Source: Nemorincola sp044225795 (GTDB lineage Bacteria; Bacteroidota; Bacteroidia; Chitinophagales; Chitinophagaceae). From it: a stretch of DNA of 64,000 nucleotides. Made by a program: the position numbers and the translations under genes. Shown one piece after another: positions 59,637 to 64,000 of this stretch; position 1 is the first letter of the stretch, and every line of letters starts with the position of its first letter. Where the stretch lies: contig JBGAIF010000007.1 of assembly GCA_044225795.1 (NCBI GenBank), forward strand, positions 124,001 to 188,000, written 5' to 3'. The notes below the pieces were generated by a model. That model saw only the letters and a list, made by a program, of their open reading frames with translations. It searched no databases and had not been told where the DNA came from.

Positions 59637-60194
59637 ATGGGCAATAACGGAAAAATATGGAAGCTGTTGGTGGTGCTGCTGCTGATCTGCAATGCGGGCA
59701 TCATCGCATTCATGTGGCTGCGCCCGTGCCGGCCACCTGTACCACCGCCCCCACCGGCAGGAGGACAGGGCGAACAGGCCCGGAACTTTGTGATACGCAC
59801 ACTGAATTTTACGGACGAGCAGGTAAGGCAGTATGATGTGCTGATAGGCGACCACCGCAGGGCTATGGATAGCCTGCGTAAGGTGCAATCGGACGCGCGG
59901 CAGCAATTGTTTGGGGGACTGAAGAATGGAACCGATCCTAATGTGGCGGCGCAGACGATCGCGGCCTGCCAGAAAGAGATAGAGACGGTGACCTTCCACC
60001 ACTTTGAAAAGGTAAGAGTATTATGCACAGACGCACAAAAACCGGAGTTTGACAATATCATTGGTGAGGTGATCAAAAAAATGAACGGGGGCAACCGCAG
60101 GCCTCCGCATCCCGGCGGCCCCGGTGACGGACCACCACCTCCGCCGCAGGGAGCAGGCGGACCTATGCCGCCTCCGCCACCTCCGGGTAATTAA
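59637..60194 (+). CDS. Spy/CpxP-like periplasmic metal-sensor type protein
   Basis: A 185-aa protein with one N-terminal anchor helix (LLVVLLLICNAGIIAFMWL) and a Pro-rich linker. A helical-hairpin domain follows: ARNFVIRTLNFTDEQVRQYD, HRRAMDSLRKVQSDARQQLF, and KVRVLCTDAQKPEFDNIIGE. This is the LTxxQ-type pattern of Spy/CpxP/CnrX-like proteins that sense periplasmic stress or heavy metals. The tail is Pro/Gly-rich (GGPGDGPPPPPQGAGG). It starts 2 nt after the anti-sigma-like gene, so it may form part of the signal path to the sigma factor. Confidence 0.8.
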   Translation: MGNNGKIWKLLVVLLLICNAGIIAFMWLRPCRPPVPPPPPAGGQGEQARNFVIRTLNFTDEQVRQYDVLIGDHRRAMDSLRKVQSDARQQLFGGLKNGTDPNVAAQTIAACQKEIETVTFHHFEKVRVLCTDAQKPEFDNIIGEVIKKMNGGNRRPPHPGGPGDGPPPPPQGAGGPMPPPPPPGN

Positions 60195-60211
60195 ATTTGT
60201 AATTTAGATGC

Positions 60212-60916
60212 ATGAAGCGGTTGCTATTCATTTTATGTATTGCCTGCCACATGGCTGCATTTGCAGGTGGCGGTAGGGTGACGATAATGATAATACCTGT
60301 ATTCAACGGACAGCAGCTTACACTATCAGACCAATACTATATTGATGAGCATGGCGACACGCTCTACATTGACCTGTTCAGGTTCTATATCACTAACATG
60401 ACACTAAATGGCAACGGTGAGGCAAAGGATGCGAACAGCCACCTGGTAGATGCGGAGCAGAAAAGTACGAACAGCTTTACGATAGATAACGTACCATTGG
60501 GAAATTACACGTCCATCAGCTTCACGATAGGGGTGGATAGCAGCACAAACGTATCGGGGGCCAATAGCGGCGACCTGGACCCTGTAAAGGGCATGTACTG
60601 GGCATGGAACAGTGGCTACATCATGGCCAAGCTGGAAGGGCACGCCAGGGTATGCAAGACGCTGCATCACGCATTTGAGTTTCACATAGGCGGCTATATG
60701 CCACCCTACAATGCAGCAAGGACAGTGACCCTGCCACTCAGCCGTAATGCGATCATAGAAAAGGATGGTAATACCGTTATCACTATCAAGGCTGATGCCG
60801 CAGCATGGCTTTCGGGGAAGCTGGACCTGGGTAAGGAAAACAGCATAGTGATTCCCGGCAGGGAGGCGTGCGGAATGGCAGACCGGTATATGAAGATGTT
60901 CTCAATAGCTGACTGA
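60212..60916 (+). CDS. MbnP-like periplasmic protein
   Basis: A 234-aa protein with signal peptide (LLFILCIACHMAAFAGG). The mature part matches the MbnP family: LTLSDQYYIDEHGDTLYIDL, FRFYITNMTLN, TSISFTIGVDS, GDLDPVKGMYWAWNSGYI and HAFEFHIGGY. Trp130 and Trp132 in the YWAWNSGY block are candidates for the residue that MbnH-type enzymes oxidise to kynurenine in methanotroph MbnP, creating a copper site. The stop overlaps the next gene's ATG (TGATG), so the two are coupled. Confidence 0.82.
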   Translation: MKRLLFILCIACHMAAFAGGGRVTIMIIPVFNGQQLTLSDQYYIDEHGDTLYIDLFRFYITNMTLNGNGEAKDANSHLVDAEQKSTNSFTIDNVPLGNYTSISFTIGVDSSTNVSGANSGDLDPVKGMYWAWNSGYIMAKLEGHARVCKTLHHAFEFHIGGYMPPYNAARTVTLPLSRNAIIEKDGNTVITIKADAAAWLSGKLDLGKENSIVIPGREACGMADRYMKMFSIAD

Positions 60917-61953
60917 TGAATAGCCGCGTGCTGAAATATGTGCTGCCTGTATTTGTATTCGGTATCATTCTTATCACATCAGGATTCAGGAAGAAGAATA
61001 ACGTGCAATTTGTACAGCCGAAGGGTTGGCCGAAGCCGGTGTATGACTTTTCGCAGAACGAGATTACTGATGCGGGGTTCAGCCTGGGAAAGAAGTTGTT
61101 CTATGATCCCATATTGTCAGTAGATAATTCTATATCGTGCGCCAGTTGTCATGCCCAGTGGAGCGCGTTCACACACACAGATCACGCACTGAGCCACGGC
61201 GTGCAGGGGCTGAAGGGGAAAAGAAATTCTCTTACTTTATTCAACCTGGCCTGGAATAAGGCCTTTATGTGGGATGGCGGTGTGAATCACCTGGAGGTGC
61301 AGCCCCTGGCACCGCTTACCAACACGTCAGAAATGGGTACAACACTGGAAGCGGTAGTAAGGAAACTGGACACTGCGAAAGGATACAAGAGCCGGTTCTA
61401 TGCCACATTCGGCGATAGTGCCATCACCGGGCAAAGAGTGCTGAAGGCAATAGCACAGTTTACAGGAATGTTTGAATCATTCAACTCCAGGTACGACAAA
61501 TATATGCGGCACGAACCCGGAGGAGCATTATCAGAACAGGAGCTGAATGGATTGAAAATATTCAGGAAGAATTGTGCGTCGTGTCACGAGGAGCCACTGT
61601 TCACAAACTATAGCTACCAGAACACCGGATTGCCCGTTGACCCGGAGCTAAATGATTATGGCCGGATGAATATTACAAGAGATGCACAAGATTCACTGAA
61701 GTTCAGGGTACCCTCGCTAAGGAATGTGGTACTCTCCTACCCTTACCTGCATGACGGCAGGTTCCGTTCCATCAGGCAAGTGCTGGACCATTATACGGAT
61801 GGTGTGGTGCAGGGGGCTACCCTTGCGGAACAACTTAGAAAACCAATGGTATTGAGTGACGCGGACAAGGAGGATATACTGGCATTTCTGAAGACGCTGA
61901 CGGATGTGGAATTCTTATCGGATAAGCGGTTTGCACCCGACACTTCCCGGTAA
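60916..61953 (+). CDS. Di-haem cytochrome-c peroxidase/MauG-MbnH-like protein
   Basis: A 345-aa protein with an N-terminal anchor/signal (VLPVFVFGIILITSG) and two c-type haem sites: Cys75-Cys78-His79 and Cys220-Cys223-His224 (both CASCH). Family features include LGKKLFYDPILS, RNSLTLFNLAWNKAFMWDGG and FRVPSLRNVVLSYPYLHDGR. MauG/MbnH enzymes form a bis-Fe(IV)-type state and oxidise a Trp on a partner protein; close cytochrome-c peroxidases reduce H2O2. Coupling to an MbnP-like gene favours the MbnH role. Confidence 0.88.
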   Translation: MNSRVLKYVLPVFVFGIILITSGFRKKNNVQFVQPKGWPKPVYDFSQNEITDAGFSLGKKLFYDPILSVDNSISCASCHAQWSAFTHTDHALSHGVQGLKGKRNSLTLFNLAWNKAFMWDGGVNHLEVQPLAPLTNTSEMGTTLEAVVRKLDTAKGYKSRFYATFGDSAITGQRVLKAIAQFTGMFESFNSRYDKYMRHEPGGALSEQELNGLKIFRKNCASCHEEPLFTNYSYQNTGLPVDPELNDYGRMNITRDAQDSLKFRVPSLRNVVLSYPYLHDGRFRSIRQVLDHYTDGVVQGATLAEQLRKPMVLSDADKEDILAFLKTLTDVEFLSDKRFAPDTSR

Positions 61954-62007
61954 TGAGCCAACCTGAACTCTTTGTCAGCAGTAAATTGTATTTTAGCATA
62001 CAACAGT

Positions 62008-62631
62008 ATGAAGAAGAACTTATTTATAGCACTGGAAGGAATTGATGGCAGCGGAAAGAGCACGCAGATAAAATTACTTGCAGAAAGGCTAACACGGGCA
62101 GGCCATAAAGTCTATGTAACCTGCGAACCAACGCCCGGCCCTATAGGTAGCCTGGCCAGGAGCATACTCAAAGGGACGGTAAAGGCGGACAACCGTACCA
62201 TTGCCGGGCTTTTTATGGCCGACAGGCTCGACCATCTGACGAACGAAGAGAACGGACTGGTGAAGAAAATGGTGGAAGGATATACCGTTATCTCTGACAG
62301 ATACTACCTCTCATCGTATGCGTATCATGGCACACACATGGATATGAAGTGGGTAATAGAGATCAACCGAATGGCAGCAGAGATTCTGAAGCCGGATATC
62401 AATGTATTTATTGACGTAACCCCTGAGGTGGCTATGGAGCGTATCAACGCGAACCGGGAAACCAGGGAACTCTATGAAACCCTCGACAACTTAAGGAATG
62501 TGCGGCAGAAGTATATGGAGGCATTTGAATTGTTAAAGGACAAGGAAAATATTTTTATTGTTGACGGAAACCGTACATTTGAAGCCATTTCAGACGACAT
62601 TTCGCAATATATAGTAACAACGAACAACTAA
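62008..62631 (+). CDS. tmk: Thymidylate kinase
   Basis: A 207-aa enzyme from ATG 62008 (MKKNLFIALEGIDGSGKSTQ), with P-loop EGIDGSGKST, the nucleoside site VISDRYYLSSYAYHGTH (DR-Y motif) and a LID region with NRETRELYE. It phosphorylates dTMP to dTDP. The CEPTPGPIG segment matches the dTMP-binding EPGGTPxG-type block with a shortened, altered form. A TATTTTAG near-match to the -7 box lies ~12 nt upstream. Confidence 0.94.
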   Translation: MKKNLFIALEGIDGSGKSTQIKLLAERLTRAGHKVYVTCEPTPGPIGSLARSILKGTVKADNRTIAGLFMADRLDHLTNEENGLVKKMVEGYTVISDRYYLSSYAYHGTHMDMKWVIEINRMAAEILKPDINVFIDVTPEVAMERINANRETRELYETLDNLRNVRQKYMEAFELLKDKENIFIVDGNRTFEAISDDISQYIVTTNN

Positions 62632-62661
62632 AAAGAGAGGCGCCATATGGCGCCTCTCTTT
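62632..62661 (+). terminator. Perfect 30-bp palindromic bidirectional terminator
   Basis: Palindrome with 15-nt arms centred between 62646 and 62647 (core GGCGCCATATGGCGCC), with A-rich left and T-rich right flanks. It lies between the convergent tmk and T9SS genes and probably serves both. Confidence 0.9.
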
Positions 62662-62679
62662 ATTTACTTCGCTTCCGCA

Positions 62680-64000
62680 TTACCGTTTCACTACCACATG
62701 AAATACTCTAAACTCGTCACCATAAGATACTTTGACGAGATACATAGCATTGGCTAATGTTTTATTAAGTATCACATGCTCCCCGAACAAACCTCCATTC
62801 ATAGTCACCTTCTTCTTCATAACAACCTGCCCCAACATATCTGTGATGACAATGTTCACATGGTCGTCTGTAAGGTCCTTCAGTTTACCGCTGATGTCAA
62901 ACTCACCATCATTCGGATTAGGAGAAACCCACACATTGTTGTCCGGGTCAATGACAGAAGCACTACCGTTCGGCACATGCATCTTCAGCTTGTTACCCGA
63001 TCCTGTTTTCGGGAACGCACAAGGGTCGCTGCTGGTAACAGCGCAAGTAACAACATCACCATCAACAAAAACATTTGTCACGTAGGTGGCGTTAGTGGCG
63101 CCCGGTATGGCAACACCATTGATGTACCACTGATAACCCGGTGCAGCTCCGCCATGCAGCGCAATGGCTACAAATGTGTCGAGTACACCATTTGCGACTT
63201 TCGGCGTTGTGAGATAAATAGAATCTGTATTGGCCGATACCGGCGACACATACATAGTAATTGGAGAACTTACCGCCACAGGCCCCGTGAGGCATGTATA
63301 GTTACTTGTCATAGAGCATACAATGATGTCCCCATTAACAGGAATATATGAATAAGCAACACCCGTTGAAACATTCACACCATTCCTGTTCCACACATAG
63401 ACCGGGGCCGTACCGCCAAATAATGGGGAGGCCGTAAGCTTAGTATACGTGCCGGCACACACAGAATCAGACGGATCAGGTATAATACTGACAGACGGAG
63501 TCATCAGTGGTGTTATAAAAGTATGTGTAACAGAAATAGCTGTGTCGGGGAATGCACAACCATCACTGCTGAGCATCTTCACGCGAACAGCATCGCCACT
63601 TGCCGGGCTATACGTGTACGACGGGGAAGTGCTCACTGCTGTGCCATTTACATACCATTCATAAGACGGAGTGAACCCTCCATTGACAGGGAATGGAGTG
63701 AAAGTGACAGAAGACGTTGTGACGCACAATACCGAATCGGGTGTAGCCCCGATAGATACACCCGGGACCACAACAGGCAACGGATTTACCGTTACAACAA
63801 CAGGCGAAGATACCGACCTGCATATTCCTATGCCGGTGATCACTACTGTGAAGTTTCCGCTGTAATTAACCAAGTACCCGGAAGATGTAGCCCCCGGAAT
63901 GTCTATACCGCCATTCTGCCACTGATACAAGAATCCGGAACCGGTTGTCGCATTGAGCATCACATAGCCGCCGGTACAGAATGTAGTAGATGATGCCGGA
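62680..64000 (-). CDS. Ig-like-repeat T9SS-secreted protein, 5'-truncated by the window edge
   Basis: The minus-strand frame stays open to base 64000 (reading ...TTFCTGGYVMLNATTGSGF), so the N-terminus is beyond the window; ~440 residues are seen. They form four to five PKD/Ig-like repeats, each with a YxWxxNG(x)xIPGAT or YEWYVNG signature and a DGDVVTCxVTSSDxC end (YQWQNGGIDIPGATSSGY, YEWYVNGTAVSTSPSYTY, YQWYINGVAIPGATNATY). A C-terminal sorting domain follows (VWVSPNPNDGEFDISG to FRVFHVVVKR). It is a surface or secreted adhesin-like protein. Confidence 0.86.
   Translation of the reverse strand, partial: PASSTTFCTGGYVMLNATTGSGFLYQWQNGGIDIPGATSSGYLVNYSGNFTVVITGIGICRSVSSPVVVTVNPLPVVVPGVSIGATPDSVLCVTTSSVTFTPFPVNGGFTPSYEWYVNGTAVSTSPSYTYSPASGDAVRVKMLSSDGCAFPDTAISVTHTFITPLMTPSVSIIPDPSDSVCAGTYTKLTASPLFGGTAPVYVWNRNGVNVSTGVAYSYIPVNGDIIVCSMTSNYTCLTGPVAVSSPITMYVSPVSANTDSIYLTTPKVANGVLDTFVAIALHGGAAPGYQWYINGVAIPGATNATYVTNVFVDGDVVTCAVTSSDPCAFPKTGSGNKLKMHVPNGSASVIDPDNNVWVSPNPNDGEFDISGKLKDLTDDHVNIVITDMLGQVVMKKKVTMNGGLFGEHVILNKTLANAMYLVKVSYGDEFRVFHVVVKR

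Overview
The window is chromosomal DNA of a member of the Bacteroidota, most likely a Chitinophagaceae-type soil or water bacterium. Supporting signs are promoters of the TAnnTTTG (-7) type before many genes, few Shine-Dalgarno sites, five secreted proteins ending in type IX secretion (T9SS) sorting domains, a SprB-repeat protein, and phylum-typical families such as DUF4175 and a BtuG-like propeller beside a TonB receptor. Most of it is ordinary core and envelope genome; three stretches look like accessory DNA.

Layout. 1-6.0 kb: the end of a surface beta-propeller protein overlapping a TonB-dependent receptor (BtuG/BtuB-like), a sialidase-fold T9SS protein, an AHSA1-like protein and a membrane protein. 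6-12.2 kb: DinB, a nuclease-like lipoprotein, GtrA, an S1/P1-type enzyme, a CAP protein, RarA and a thioredoxin-fold protein. 12.3-18 kb: a giant DUF4175 protein, an alanine/saccharopine dehydrogenase-like enzyme and HscB. 18.0-18.9 kb: tRNA-Leu(CAA) followed by a small toxin-antitoxin pair bracketed by two 39-bp repeats. 19-24.7 kb: DUF1579, CsaA, a prokaryotic pentameric ligand-gated ion channel, KdsA and an RlmI-type methyltransferase. 24.7-28.4 kb: SprB-repeat T9SS protein and an AT-rich gap. 28.4-42.3 kb: an acyl-CoA dehydrogenase-like flavoprotein, a cytosolic trypsin-like protease, a GreA-like protein, LMW phosphatase with HisS, a large propeller T9SS protein and a B12-binding radical SAM protein. 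42.3-50.4 kb: a DEAD-box helicase preceded by a truncated copy of its own 5' end, methyltransferases, SdaA and a fasciclin protein.

Accessory and most interesting parts. (1) 51.5-55.4 kb holds one 1266-aa gene, strikingly AT-rich against its neighbours, with a nuclease-like N-terminus, a central region resembling a STAND NTPase that has lost its P-loop, and a long helical C-terminus; it resembles a single-gene defence protein. It is followed by a cluster of inverted repeats and a 131-bp sequence present twice in tandem. (2) 58.7-62.0 kb is a tight five-gene run: ECF sigma factor, short membrane protein (probable anti-sigma), Spy/CpxP-like periplasmic protein, MbnP-like protein and MbnH/MauG-like di-haem protein. 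It looks like a sigma-controlled envelope metal (probably copper) system. (3) The tRNA-Leu/toxin-antitoxin cassette.

The window ends with thymidylate kinase and, on the minus strand, a T9SS Ig-like-repeat protein cut by the right edge. All calls come from reading the sequence and remembered family features; no database search was run.
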